A DNA stretch of 64,000 nucleotides from MH13 sp042140245 (GCF_042140245.1 NZ_CP159483.1:3782001-3846000), one strand, 5' to 3'. Counted from the stretch's first letter, positions 55,317 through 64,000 are shown. Notes: generated by a model from the sequence alone, not told the origin. Program-made: numbers and translations.

Positions 55317-55373
55317 TGTGCACTGGGTGGAACGCGACGTTCAGGCTCAACCAACCCGCATCCTCATACACTC

Positions 55374-56054
55374 TCACTCAAAATAGTCGGGATGTTTTTC
55401 GTAGACACTTTTGATCGTTGGCGTGAGGCGATCAAGGTGGCGACGCAAAGCCTTGTCGGCCTTTGATCGGTTGCCGGCCCGCATCGCCGCTAGCAGTTCC
55501 AAATGATCTTTCAACAGCGTTTCCATAGCGCTCTGACTGGTCAGTGACAGCACACATAGCCGGTCCACCTGACGCTTGCTTGCCGCGATCAATTCAAAAG
55601 CGAATTCCGATCGGGCGCCGCGACACAGCAAGCGGTGAAATTCATAGTCAAGCTCATGCCATTGTTCCGCATCGCCCTGTGACACAGCTTTTTCTTGTGC
55701 CGCGATATTGGCATCCACGGCCGCGTCCACATCCGTATCGCGGTCCTTGCACGCCAGACGGACGACATCTGCTTCGATGGCCGTACGAATGAAGCGCGCG
55801 TTCTGGATGTCCTCCAATGAAAAATGCCGGACAACAGTTGGCCGTTGTGGACTGACCTTTATCAGCCCCATGCGGCTGAGTTGTCCAAAGGCCTCGCGGA
55901 TGGGCTGACGTGAGAGATCGAACCTCTTGGCCACCTCCACTTCAGAAATGCGCGTACCTGGCAGCAGCGTGAGCCCAACGATGTCATCGTACAGCTTGCC
56001 GAAAACCAGGTCCGCGCTGGTTTGGCGTTCGCTGGCTTGGTCAAGCGAGTTCAT
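55374..56054 (-). CDS. GntR-family regulator, FCD (FadR-type) subclass
   Basis: This 226-residue regulator has an N-terminal winged helix (LPGTRISEVEVAKRFDLSRQ then PIREAFGQL). The helical FCD effector domain has metal-type residues in ELDYEFHRLL, DHLELLAAM and LRRHLDRL. It is divergent from the SDR-TRAP operon. FCD regulators usually sense a sugar acid or other carboxylate that is also the imported substrate. The palindrome at 56271-56284 is its likely operator. Confidence 0.92.
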   Translation of the reverse strand: MNSLDQASERQTSADLVFGKLYDDIVGLTLLPGTRISEVEVAKRFDLSRQPIREAFGQLSRMGLIKVSPQRPTVVRHFSLEDIQNARFIRTAIEADVVRLACKDRDTDVDAAVDANIAAQEKAVSQGDAEQWHELDYEFHRLLCRGARSEFAFELIAASKRQVDRLCVLSLTSQSAMETLLKDHLELLAAMRAGNRSKADKALRRHLDRLTPTIKSVYEKHPDYFE

Positions 56055-56270
56055 GAATAGGCTTCTCGTGTTTTTGTCGCGGTTAAAGCGTACGCAAATG
56101 AAGCTGCGTGGACATCAGTCTAGGGTTCCTACGTCAGTTTTCCAAGGGTGTCGCACCCAAATGACACTTGGGGATAGCGGCACCCCGCTCTCACGCACCG
56201 TGATTTAGCAAAATATATCAGATGGTTACATGTCTCTTCAGTGTATTAGGAGCGGCAGGGTTGATTTTTG

Positions 56271-56284
56271 GGATACTAGTATCC
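56271..56284. promoter_or_regulatory. Candidate GntR/FCD operator
   Basis: GGATACTAGTATCC is a perfect 14-bp palindrome, 60 bases upstream of the SDR start and about 215 bases from the GntR start. The centre ATACTAGTAT resembles sites of FCD-type GntR proteins. It is the clearest symmetric element in this 289-base spacer. Confidence 0.6.
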
Positions 56285-56343
56285 TAGTCTACAAACAACA
56301 AGAACACAGGTGCAGCACCAACAAGCGCACCGCGGGAGGATGC

Positions 56344-57090
56344 ATGACCCTAGAGGGAAAAACAGCTGTCGTGACTGGAGGCGGTCGAGACATTGGTCGC
56401 GCGATTGCGCTGGCGTTGGCCGAACGTGGAGCGCGCATCATCGTCAGCTATCACGCCAGTGCCGACGGTGCGCAGGCGGTGGTTCAAGACATCGCCAGCA
56501 GGGGCGGTGTGGCAAAGGCGGTCCATAGCAACCTCACCACGCAGCAAGGCGTGAACGCTTTGGTTGACGCAGCCAACGCGTTGGGCGGTTGCGTTGACAT
56601 TCTGGTCAACAATGCCGGTGGCCTGGTGGCACGGAAGACCATGGAGCAGATGGATCTGAACCACTGGAATGCGGTTATGGATCTCAACCTGACAAGCACC
56701 TTCATGGTTACGAAGGCTTGCCTGCCGTTGATGAGCAAAGGCGCAACCATCATCAATCTGTCCAGCCTTGCTGGGCGCGATGGTGGCGGACCTGGGGCGA
56801 TCGCATACGCAACAGCCAAAGGCGCGATCATGACCATGACGCGTGGCTTGGCCAAAGAGCTTGGTCCTGACATCCGCGTCAATGCGCTCTGCCCGGGCAT
56901 GATCAACACGGGCTTCCATGATGCATTCACATCAGACACGGCCCGCAAAAATGTGGCCGCTGCCACACCACTCAAGCGTGAAGGGATGGCGCAAGAGATT
57001 GGTGAAACGGTGGCATTTCTCGCATCGCCCGCCTCAGGTTTTATCAACGGCGCGTGCATCGACACCAATGGTGGTGTCGCTTTTTCATAA
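56344..57090 (+). CDS. Short-chain dehydrogenase/reductase
   Basis: This 248-residue classical SDR has the nucleotide site TGGGRDIG near 11, NNAGG near 90 and catalytic Ser in NLSSLAGRDGG. YATAK near 156 supplies Tyr and Lys, and a C-terminal GACIDTNGG segment follows. The ATG at 56344 has GGGAGG four bases upstream. It is first in the operon with the TRAP importer and probably oxidises the imported hydroxy acid or sugar acid. Confidence 0.9.
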   Translation: MTLEGKTAVVTGGGRDIGRAIALALAERGARIIVSYHASADGAQAVVQDIASRGGVAKAVHSNLTTQQGVNALVDAANALGGCVDILVNNAGGLVARKTMEQMDLNHWNAVMDLNLTSTFMVTKACLPLMSKGATIINLSSLAGRDGGGPGAIAYATAKGAIMTMTRGLAKELGPDIRVNALCPGMINTGFHDAFTSDTARKNVAAATPLKREGMAQEIGETVAFLASPASGFINGACIDTNGGVAFS

Positions 57091-57192
57091 GGCTTCAGAC
57101 GGGACAAACCCGCTCGTTCGGACGCACCTCAACGCTGGGCCATGTTGAGATAAGATGCGCGAAAAACCGGCCCGATCCTATGGGAGGATACA

Positions 57193-58179
57193 ATGTTTAA
57201 CTTCAGTGCAAAAAGCATTCTCGCTGGCGCGGTTGTCGCCCTTGCGAGCACCACTGCGCAAGCAGACGACATTACCTTGCGTGGCGCTAGCATGTTCGAT
57301 GAAGAGCATGCTTTCACTAAAACACTGCGTTACTTCGAGGAGCGCGTGGCCGCCAACTATGATGGGGATGTGTCCTTCGACTTGCGCCTCAACGGCGAGT
57401 TGGGCGTGGAGTCCGACTATGTGACCTACCTCAACCAGGGTGTTGCAGTGGACTACACCATCCTTGCACCCTCCAACATGGCGGTCTTCTCAGAGTCCAT
57501 TCCGCTCATGGATATGCCGTTTCTCTTCCGCGATCTCGATCACTGGGATGCGGTCCTGTCTTCCAATGTGCTTCAACCGCTGGAAGATGAGCTGCGCGAA
57601 GCTGCAGGGATTGTGATTGTTGGCTATCATGGCGGTGGCGTTCGGAACCTGGCTTCAGCAGCGCCAATTACCAACATGGACGACCTTGCAGGCCACCGCA
57701 TGCGTGTCATGGGCGCGCCCATTCAAGCACAGACCTTCTCCGCCGTGGGTGCTGCTCCGTCAGCAATCGCCTATAATGAGGTCTACAATGCCATTCAAAC
57801 TGGCGTGATCGCTGGCTTTGAAAACGAGGCGGCGTCCATTCAGAATTTGAAGTTCTACGAAGTGGCCCCTCACATCTCGTTGACCCAGCACACCATCACG
57901 GTTCGACCCATTGTTATGTCAGCTGCGACCTTCGACAATCTGCCTGCTGATCTGCAGGAGGCCATCATGACCGCTGGTGCGGAAGCCGGTAGCTTTGGTC
58001 GCGCTCTGGAAAGCGGACAAGATGGCGAGAAGCTTCAACAGATGATCGATGCTGGCCAAATCACGGTGCATGACTTTGACGGTCGCGAGCAGATGCTGGA
58101 ACTGGTTGGCCCGGTTCAAGATGCCTATGCAGAAGAGCTCGGCGCAACCGAACTTTTGGAAGCCATTCGCGGCATGTAG
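57193..58179 (+). CDS. dctP: TRAP importer binding protein (DctP type)
   Basis: This 328-residue periplasmic protein has a short signal peptide (MFNFSAKSILAGAVVALAST ... AQA). The TRAP motif around GHRMRVMGAPIQAQ supplies the carboxylate-binding Arg, and YNEVYNAIQTGVIAGFENE follows near 195. It binds a carboxylate, probably a sugar acid. It is followed by tandem hairpins before the membrane subunit genes. Confidence 0.9.
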   Translation: MFNFSAKSILAGAVVALASTTAQADDITLRGASMFDEEHAFTKTLRYFEERVAANYDGDVSFDLRLNGELGVESDYVTYLNQGVAVDYTILAPSNMAVFSESIPLMDMPFLFRDLDHWDAVLSSNVLQPLEDELREAAGIVIVGYHGGGVRNLASAAPITNMDDLAGHRMRVMGAPIQAQTFSAVGAAPSAIAYNEVYNAIQTGVIAGFENEAASIQNLKFYEVAPHISLTQHTITVRPIVMSAATFDNLPADLQEAIMTAGAEAGSFGRALESGQDGEKLQQMIDAGQITVHDFDGREQMLELVGPVQDAYAEELGATELLEAIRGM

Positions 58180-58195
58180 TTTCCCCCCAAGACCT

Positions 58196-58254
58196 GGCGG
58201 CGCGGCTTCGGTTGCGCTGCCATTTTCTCCTCAGTCGCGCGGTAAAACTGCGCG
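58196..58254 (+). terminator. Tandem hairpins after the TRAP binding-protein gene
   Basis: The first stem has 11-base arms (58196-58206 and 58211-58221, three G-T wobbles) with a stable TTCG loop, then ATTTTCTCC, and is terminator-like. The second stem (58236-58243 and 58247-58254) has an AAA loop. Together they should reduce transcription into dctQ-dctM. Confidence 0.65.
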
Positions 58255-58299
58255 GTCAGGGGTTACTTCGGCACAGTGCAGATTCACGGGGACAGCTTG

Positions 58300-58794
58300 A
58301 TGGTTGGCAAAACGCTTGAAACGTTCTGCAACGGGTTACGCGTGCTTCTGGGCGTGTTGATGGCTGCTCTGGCGGTGCCTGTAGCGATGCAAGTCATCTC
58401 CCGCTACACCGGCCTCATTCCGACTTATTTGTGGACGGAAGAGCTCTCCACCTTCATCTTCATCTGGATCGTCATGATCGGCTCGATGGTGGCTGTTTGG
58501 GATGGCACGCACTTTGATGTGCGCATCTTTGCCGACGCCAAAACACCGTTCCTTCGGCTTGTCCAATCCGGCTTTGTCCACCTAGCGATCTTGTTCTTTG
58601 CGCTGTTGTTTGCCTTCTACGGGGTGGAATACGCGCAATTTGGCGGCAATCAGCGCTCGGTGATGATGCGCGCCAACTTGCTGCTCACTCATATCTCCGT
58701 GCCCATCGCCGGAACCGTCTGGAGCGTGTTGATCAGCTACCGCCTGTGGGAGGATTTGCAGACATATCTTGCTAGCAGAAAGGCCGCTTCATGA
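58300..58794 (+). CDS. dctQ: TRAP importer small membrane subunit (DctQ type)
   Basis: This 164-residue protein has four membrane segments. The second region has WTEELSTFIFIWIVMIGSM, characteristic of DctQ. ATG 58300 (GGGG about nine bases upstream) is preferred over the GTG at 58276. It links the binding protein to DctM; its last bases overlap dctM in ATGA. Confidence 0.9.
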   Translation: MVGKTLETFCNGLRVLLGVLMAALAVPVAMQVISRYTGLIPTYLWTEELSTFIFIWIVMIGSMVAVWDGTHFDVRIFADAKTPFLRLVQSGFVHLAILFFALLFAFYGVEYAQFGGNQRSVMMRANLLLTHISVPIAGTVWSVLISYRLWEDLQTYLASRKAAS

Positions 58795-60101
58795 TCATCG
58801 GAACTGGTCTTGCCTGTGCGCTGCTGGTGGGAGTGTTTGTAGCCCTCATTTTTCTGCGTATCCCCGTTGCTTTCGCACTGGGTCTGGCAACCATCCCTGT
58901 TGTTCTGCTGGAATTGCGACTGACGCCCTTCATTGTCCTCGATCGGATGTTCCAATCCTACAACTCGTTCATCCTGTTGGCCGTGCCGTTTTTCCTGCTG
59001 GCCGCCAACCTGATGAACTCCGGCAAGGTAACCGACCGTCTGATTGAGCTGGCCCGCGTGCTAACGGGTTGGATGCCCGGCGGTCTGGGTCATGTAAATG
59101 TGGCTGTTTCCATGCTGTTTGCGGGCATTTCAGGATCATCGACTGCCGATGCGGCAGGATGCGGCAAAATTCTCATCCCTGCCATGCAGCGCGAGGGTTA
59201 CGACACGCGGTTCGCCGTGGCGATCACCGCATGCTCGTCCGTGATGGGCGTCATCATCCCTCCATCCATCCTCATGATCGTTTGGGGTGGCGTGATGCAG
59301 GTGTCCGTTGGAGCCCTTTTCTTGGGTGGGGCGATCCCCGGTTTGATGATCGGCCTTTCGCTGATGGCAACGGTCTACGGCTTCGCCAAGGCGCGCAACT
59401 ACCCTATCTCCAGCCTACCAACCATGTCGCAGTTCTGGCTCGCTTGGCGCGGCGCTTTCCTAGCCCTGCTCACTCCGATCTTTGTCATTGGCGGCATCGT
59501 GGGTGGCATCGTCACGCCCACCGAGAGCGCGATCATCGCAGCGGCTTACTCGCTTATCCTGGGCATGTTCGTGTATCGCACGGTGAAAGTGCGAGACCTG
59601 GGACACATTCTCTATGAAACGGCACGTTTTGCTGCGATTTCGCTCTTTGCTATTGGCACCGCATCTGCTTTTGGCTGGCTACTGTCCTTTTACAATGTGC
59701 CCCGCCTGATCGTCGGCGTCATGACTGCCCTTGAACTCGGACCGTTTGGAACGGCCCTGGTGATAGCCGCGCTGTTTCTGATGTTCGGTCTGTTCATCGA
59801 TGCCATCCCAACCATCATCATCCTCGGCACAGTGCTGATGCCCGTGGCGCAGGCAGCAGGGATCGACCCAATATCGTTTGCCATCATTGGCATTGTTGCG
59901 CTGGCCTTTGGTTTGGTGACGCCACCCTACGGACTGTGTTTGCTGATTTCAGCGGCGATTGGCGGCCTGAATGTGGTGCAGGTTATCCGTGACGTTGCGG
60001 TCATTTTGTTGCCAATGCTGCTGATACTGTTGCTGATTGCCGCCTTTCCAGAGATCGCACTTTGGCTGCCCAAAACGATGATGCCGGGCTCATTCAACTA
60101 G
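58791..60101 (+). CDS. dctM: TRAP importer large membrane subunit (DctM type)
   Basis: This 436-residue transporter has about 12 membrane segments. LFAGISGSSTADAAGCGKIL near 105 is the DctM hallmark, and GIVTPTESAIIAAAYS follows near 240. It uses a sodium or proton gradient to import the ligand. It is the last gene of the SDR-TRAP operon. Confidence 0.93.
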   Translation: MIIGTGLACALLVGVFVALIFLRIPVAFALGLATIPVVLLELRLTPFIVLDRMFQSYNSFILLAVPFFLLAANLMNSGKVTDRLIELARVLTGWMPGGLGHVNVAVSMLFAGISGSSTADAAGCGKILIPAMQREGYDTRFAVAITACSSVMGVIIPPSILMIVWGGVMQVSVGALFLGGAIPGLMIGLSLMATVYGFAKARNYPISSLPTMSQFWLAWRGAFLALLTPIFVIGGIVGGIVTPTESAIIAAAYSLILGMFVYRTVKVRDLGHILYETARFAAISLFAIGTASAFGWLLSFYNVPRLIVGVMTALELGPFGTALVIAALFLMFGLFIDAIPTIIILGTVLMPVAQAAGIDPISFAIIGIVALAFGLVTPPYGLCLLISAAIGGLNVVQVIRDVAVILLPMLLILLLIAAFPEIALWLPKTMMPGSFN

Positions 60102-60210
60102 GGCCTGATTGGTCCAGCGGCAAAGGCGGGGTGTTTCTTGCTTTGGATAGGCCTTGGCTCGAAACCACGCGCTTTCCATGCCCAATGCAAGGTATCGTGA
60201 GGAAGCAGAA

Positions 60211-61065
60211 CTAGGTGCCGATCAACCGATATTGCTGCGCCTTGTTGCGAAGAAACGGCAGACCCTTTGACATCACGGTATCGTGGTTGTCGGCCACAGG
60301 CCGCCAAACGGAAAGCCCGTAGGCGATCTCCGGTGGCATGTTGATGAAACTCTCCATCGCCAAACCTCCGGTAAATCCAATCGCCGCGAGAGTGGCAAAG
60401 ATCTCGTCCCAATCACAGGTGCCTTCGCCAGGGGTACCGCGGTCGCTTTCGCTCAGGTGGATGTAGCGCAGGTGCTCACGTGTATCGAGGATTCCATTGG
60501 CAACCCCCTTCTCCTCGATGTTCATGTGGTAGGTATCAAGGTGGATAAAGATGTTGTCTGAACCCACCTTTTCTATCATGGCGCGGGCTTGCCAACCGGT
60601 GTTGATGAGGTGATTCTCGTAGCGGTTGACGGGCTCGATGCCAAACAGAAGACCAATCTGCTTGGCATAGGCAGCCACCGGTCCAAGCGTGCGGGCCACG
60701 GCGTCAAGTTCAGCCTCTGTTGGTGGCAAGCCCGAACGCTGGCCGATCCCACCATACGTGACTCCCGAAAGTGCTTCGCCACCCAAAGCCTTTGTCTTGT
60801 CCAACGCGAGCTTCAGGTAAGCAATCGCGCCGTCAACGTCGTTGGTTGGCCATTGCGCCTCAGGCAAGCCTAACGAGCAAATGGCACGCAGGTTGTTCGC
60901 TTCCAGCAGCGCTCGGGTGTGGGCAGTATCGACCTGCTGAGGCTGCAGCATCGGTATCTCGATGAAATCCATGCCATAGTGAGACGCACCGGCCACCGCT
61001 TGCTCCGCGCCGGCTCGATCCCAGTTCATGGTCCACATACTGGTGTGAACACCAAATCCTTCCAT
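60211..61065 (-). CDS. Ketose 3-epimerase-like TIM-barrel protein
   Basis: This 284-residue sugar-isomerase-fold protein is close in pattern to D-tagatose/D-allulose 3-epimerases. LFGIEPVNRYENHLINTG near 150 has the metal Glu, HLDTYHMNIEEKG near 185 has the Asp and His, HLSESDRGTPGEG near 210 and AMESFI near 243 (Glu) follow. The ATG at 61065 has AGGAGG seven bases upstream. It is last in the binding-protein/permease/ATPase order, so it probably acts on the imported sugar. Confidence 0.85.
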   Translation of the reverse strand: MEGFGVHTSMWTMNWDRAGAEQAVAGASHYGMDFIEIPMLQPQQVDTAHTRALLEANNLRAICSLGLPEAQWPTNDVDGAIAYLKLALDKTKALGGEALSGVTYGGIGQRSGLPPTEAELDAVARTLGPVAAYAKQIGLLFGIEPVNRYENHLINTGWQARAMIEKVGSDNIFIHLDTYHMNIEEKGVANGILDTREHLRYIHLSESDRGTPGEGTCDWDEIFATLAAIGFTGGLAMESFINMPPEIAYGLSVWRPVADNHDTVMSKGLPFLRNKAQQYRLIGT

Positions 61066-61122
61066 TACGCGGCCTCCTGCCTGCAACTTAGTCTGTTACT
61101 CATATTGCCCGCTTGGCGCTGA

Positions 61123-61899
61123 TCAGCCAGCGGCTTCATGCTCTGCTGCATGGGCCATATCTTGGCCGCCTACAATGGCACTGACGACCTCCGCCATACT
61201 GGTTTGGCTGGTGACCAAATTGGCGGTTGCCACGCCCTGGCGTAGAACGACGATCCGGTCTGTCACGCCCAGCACATCGTTGAGACGGTGCGAAATGAGA
61301 ATCACCGAGATTCCTTGCCCCTTGAGCCGCTTTATCAAGTCGAGAACGCTTTGCACCTCGCGCACAGCAAGCGCTGCTGTTGGCTCGTCCATGATCACCA
61401 GTTTTGGGTCAAAGGTCAGAGCGCGCGCGATGGCGACGGTTTGCTGCTGGCCGCCGGAGAATGAGCCAACCGGCCGGTTGATCGATGGCAGATGCGCACC
61501 AAGCCGGTCGATCATCTCCTGCGCTTTGCGGTCCATCGTCCGCTTGTCGACCATACCCGGCACGATACCCAAGAACCGGCGCACCGGTTCACGACCGAGG
61601 AAGATATTGCTCGCCACATCTTGCTGTTTGGCGAGAGCCAGATCCTGGTAGATCATCTCAATCCCCAACGCACGGCGTTGGCCAGGGTCGAGGTGTAGGA
61701 TCGATTGGCCATCCAACTCGATCTTGCCAGCATCAGCTCTGTACATACCGGTGATCGTTTTCATCAATGTGGATTTGCCTGCGCCATTGTCGCCGACAAG
61801 CCCGATCACCTCGCCCTCGGCCACAGTCAGGTCGACGCCGTGCAGCACATCCACCGCACCAAAGCTTTTGCGGATCCCGCTCAGGGTCAGGACACTCAT
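61123..61899 (-). CDS. Sugar ABC importer ATPase, single domain
   Basis: This 258-residue ATPase has Walker A GDNGAGKST near 36, signature SFSGGQQQTVAIARAL and Walker B LVIMDEPTAALA. Like the ATPase at 22598 it has only one domain and should work as a homodimer. Its start overlaps the permease stop in ATGA. It powers the importer at 61896-63983. Confidence 0.92.
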   Translation of the reverse strand: MSVLTLSGIRKSFGAVDVLHGVDLTVAEGEVIGLVGDNGAGKSTLMKTITGMYRADAGKIELDGQSILHLDPGQRRALGIEMIYQDLALAKQQDVASNIFLGREPVRRFLGIVPGMVDKRTMDRKAQEMIDRLGAHLPSINRPVGSFSGGQQQTVAIARALTFDPKLVIMDEPTAALAVREVQSVLDLIKRLKGQGISVILISHRLNDVLGVTDRIVVLRQGVATANLVTSQTSMAEVVSAIVGGQDMAHAAEHEAAG

Positions 61900-62909
61900 A
61901 CGCGCGTCTCCCTGCGGGATTGATACTGGTCGATGAACACAGCGAGTATGAGCACAGCTCCGATAGCCATTTGCTGATAATAGGATTGCACGGCCAACAG
62001 GTTGAGCCCGTTCTGAAGGACTCCCATGATCAACGCCCCTACTAGGGTGCCAAGGATAGACCCGCGGCCGCCGAACAGGTTTGTGCCACCGATGATCGCA
62101 GCTGTAATCGCCGTCAGCTCATAGGTAAGACCGGCCGTTGGATCACCGGCATTGATGCGCGCCATGAACAGCATGCCAGCAAGACCAGCAAGACCACCAG
62201 ACAAGGTGTACAAGATCACCCGGTGACGTTCCACTTTGATGCCGGCCGTTCGCACGGCTGTTTCATTGTCACCGATCGCCAGCGTGTAGCGCCCAAAGCG
62301 GGTGTAGGCGAGCAGGTAGTGGCACGCCAGCGCGGTGGCGAGAAGAATGAACACTGGCATCGGAATGCCGAATGGTCGGCCTTGGCCGAGATAGACCAGT
62401 TCGGCGGGTAGACCGTAAATCACCCGGCCATCGGATATGACCAATGCCAGCCCGCGTGCCAGCCCGAGCATCCCAAGAGTGACGATAAATGCCGGAACCC
62501 CCGCCCGCGTGACAAGCCAGCCATTGATGAAACCGGCCGCAGCGCCAGCCGCAAGGCAACCCACCACACCAAAACCAGCTGGAGCGCCCAAGGTGACGGC
62601 GACATAGGCGCCGACAACACCCGACAAGCCCATCACCGAGCCGAGCGACAGATCAAGCCCACCGGAACTGATGACAAAGGTTGCTGCAATGGCGAGCACG
62701 CCGATGGTGGCTGTTGCGAGCAAAATATTGAGGAAGTTGCTGACGGACAAAAAAAACGGCGACAGCACCGTCATGATGACGCAAAGACCGACCAAAACAA
62801 CAAGCGATTCCAATCGCAGGTGCAATCGTTCCTGTGAGGCCGCTTGCGCCCGCCTCCACAGGCCGACGGGGGCCGGGGCGCGCTTGGTGTTTGCGGTTTC
62901 GATCGACAT
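61896..62909 (-). CDS. Sugar ABC importer permease
   Basis: This 337-residue RbsC-type permease has about ten membrane segments and the family marker SGGLDLSLGSVMGLSG near 80. Of two adjacent ATGs, 62909 is preferred because GAGG is five bases upstream. It lies about 105 bases after the binding-protein gene, beyond two hairpins. Confidence 0.9.
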   Translation of the reverse strand: MSIETANTKRAPAPVGLWRRAQAASQERLHLRLESLVVLVGLCVIMTVLSPFFLSVSNFLNILLATATIGVLAIAATFVISSGGLDLSLGSVMGLSGVVGAYVAVTLGAPAGFGVVGCLAAGAAAGFINGWLVTRAGVPAFIVTLGMLGLARGLALVISDGRVIYGLPAELVYLGQGRPFGIPMPVFILLATALACHYLLAYTRFGRYTLAIGDNETAVRTAGIKVERHRVILYTLSGGLAGLAGMLFMARINAGDPTAGLTYELTAITAAIIGGTNLFGGRGSILGTLVGALIMGVLQNGLNLLAVQSYYQQMAIGAVLILAVFIDQYQSRRETRV

Positions 62910-62948
62910 CATGTCCTCGTGAGAAAGCAAATGTGGGGGAGAGCGGAA

Positions 62949-63007
62949 GCGGCACGCCCACCATAGGACGTGCCGCGAAGGTAGGCGCGGACGGGAGGAG
63001 CCGCGCC
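62949..63007 (-). terminator. Tandem hairpins after the allose-type binding-protein gene
   Basis: On the minus strand, directly after the stop at 63015, lie a 7-base stem GGCGCGG/CCGCGCC (62984-62990 and 63001-63007) and an 8-base stem GCGGCACG/CGTGCCGC (62949-62956 and 62969-62976). No T-run follows, so they are attenuating or stabilising rather than full terminators. Confidence 0.6.
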
Positions 63008-63014
63008 CGACCGG

Positions 63015-63983
63015 CTACCTCACAAATTCAAGCATAGGCTCAGTGCCAGCTTCCAGGATCTCTTGGGTCAGGACCATCGTTGGCACCTGAATGAAGTCAG
63101 GAACGTCTTCACCAGCAAGAACCTTGGCAACATTCTCCACCGCTTGCAGACCAACCAAGTAAGGCAGTTGAGCTACCGATGCGGTCAAGCGGCCATCGTT
63201 GATGGATCGCACAGCGTCAGAGTTGCCGTCGACACCGATAATGACCACATCGCCGCCCCGGCCACCGGCGAAAACACTCTCAACAGCGCCGAGCGCCATG
63301 CCGTCATTGGCGGCAAAGATGCCCACCAGATCGGGATGCCGGATAAGGATATCGTTGGTGATCGTAGCTGCCTTGCCGCGATCCCAGTCACCGGGCAAAG
63401 AAGCGACAACCTCAAGACCTGGGGCGAGTTCCGCCAGCCGTTCGGAGAAACCAGTAACGCGGGCTTGGCCAGTCATATTGCCCGACAGGCCTTCGATGAT
63501 AAGCACCGGCCCGGTCGCGTCAGCGCCAAGTTGCTCAGCCATGTAGTCCGCGCCCTGCGCACCAGCAGCTAGATTGTCGGAACCAATGCGAAAAGCAATC
63601 TCGATGCCCTCGGCTTCAAGGATTGCGGGATCAAGGTTGCCGTCCAAATCAACCACAGGGACGCCGGACTCTTGCGCCGCACTAAGGCAGGGCAACAGGT
63701 TTGTTGAGTTGATTGCCGCCGTGATCATGGCAACAGGTTCGCGCTGGAGCATCGTGTTGCAAACATTGAGCTGCTGCTCAGCTGCCTGGTCGCTTTCCAC
63801 AGCCTGGATGAAGTACTCGACACCCGCTGATTGGGCGCCGTCTTCAACGCCAGTGCCCATAGCCCCCCAGAAGGGGTTGGCGAGCGTCTTCATCAGGATT
63901 CCATATTCGCCGTCTTGCGCCATCGCTCCCGTCGCAGCCATGACGCCGATGGCGGCAACGGTGCCGACAAAAGCCCGCTTCAC
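63015..63983 (-). CDS. Sugar ABC importer binding protein (allose-binding AlsB-like)
   Basis: This 322-residue periplasmic protein has a signal peptide (MKRAFVGTVAAIGVMAATGA then MA) and resembles E. coli AlsB in MKTLANPFWGAM near 32, GDWDRGKAA and AANDGMALGAV. The frame starts with GTG at 63983 close behind AGGAAG. The reading frame stays open to the window end, so a start beyond the window is possible though the signal peptide argues against it. The AlsB likeness and the epimerase-like gene suggest a rare hexose such as D-allose or D-allulose. Confidence 0.85.
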   Translation of the reverse strand: MKRAFVGTVAAIGVMAATGAMAQDGEYGILMKTLANPFWGAMGTGVEDGAQSAGVEYFIQAVESDQAAEQQLNVCNTMLQREPVAMITAAINSTNLLPCLSAAQESGVPVVDLDGNLDPAILEAEGIEIAFRIGSDNLAAGAQGADYMAEQLGADATGPVLIIEGLSGNMTGQARVTGFSERLAELAPGLEVVASLPGDWDRGKAATITNDILIRHPDLVGIFAANDGMALGAVESVFAGGRGGDVVIIGVDGNSDAVRSINDGRLTASVAQLPYLVGLQAVENVAKVLAGEDVPDFIQVPTMVLTQEILEAGTEPMLEFVR

Positions 63984-64000
63984 TCTTCCTGTTAGTTTGA

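Overview
The window is about 60% GC, densely packed and operon-rich. Form II molybdenum hydroxylase genes, several sugar ABC importers, a TRAP importer, a split transketolase, a RuBisCO-like protein and an alphaproteobacterial-style inositol locus point to a heterotrophic alphaproteobacterium, most likely Hyphomicrobiales or Rhodobacterales. This placement is inferred from gene content only. I saw no rRNA, tRNA, CRISPR array, insertion sequence or phage module.

Layout. (1) 35-8194: a CO-dehydrogenase-like molybdenum hydroxylase cluster. coxD-coxE-coxG-coxS-coxL-coxM lie on the minus strand, with a divergent XdhC chaperone and a MocA-type cytidylyltransferase. The large subunit carries AYRGAGR, so it is a form II enzyme and not a proven CO dehydrogenase. 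(2) 8191-23451: myo-inositol catabolism. iolD, a phytanoyl-CoA-dioxygenase-like gene, iolC, iolB, a class II aldolase and iolG are on the minus strand. A Gfo/Idh gene, iolE and a second Gfo/Idh gene are divergent on the plus strand. Beyond an orphan AT-richer DnaB-like ATPase come a LacI regulator and a sugar ABC importer. Two identical 16-bp palindromes, one in each divergent promoter region, link the two halves into one regulon. (3) 23485-24048: mobA.

(4) 24045-36559: the most unusual part. One arm (minus) encodes a sugar ABC importer, a two-subunit transketolase and a RuBisCO-like protein. The other arm (plus) encodes methylthioribose kinase (MtnK), methylthioribose-1-phosphate isomerase (MtnA), a fused class II aldolase/short-chain dehydrogenase and a SorC-type regulator. 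I read it as a pathway for an imported 5-deoxy- or 5-methylthio-pentose. It would yield dihydroxyacetone phosphate plus a two-carbon aldehyde, with an RLP/transketolase branch of unknown chemistry.

(5) 36604-46683: a GST, an RND efflux pair, an alanine/glycine symporter with a universal stress protein, an Lrp/AsnC regulator, an SMP-30 lactonase and an Old Yellow Enzyme. (6) 47066-55316: a dipeptide ABC importer (dppABCDF) with an M24 aminopeptidase, an XRE-cupin regulator and a GST; dppD has an apparent frameshift at its 5' end. (7) 55374-60101: a GntR regulator facing an SDR gene and a TRAP importer. (8) 60211-63983: an allose/ribose-type ABC importer with a ketose-3-epimerase-like protein.

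One feature recurs: each of the five periplasmic binding-protein genes is followed directly by one or two strong hairpins before the next gene. This would let the binding protein be made in excess over its membrane partners.
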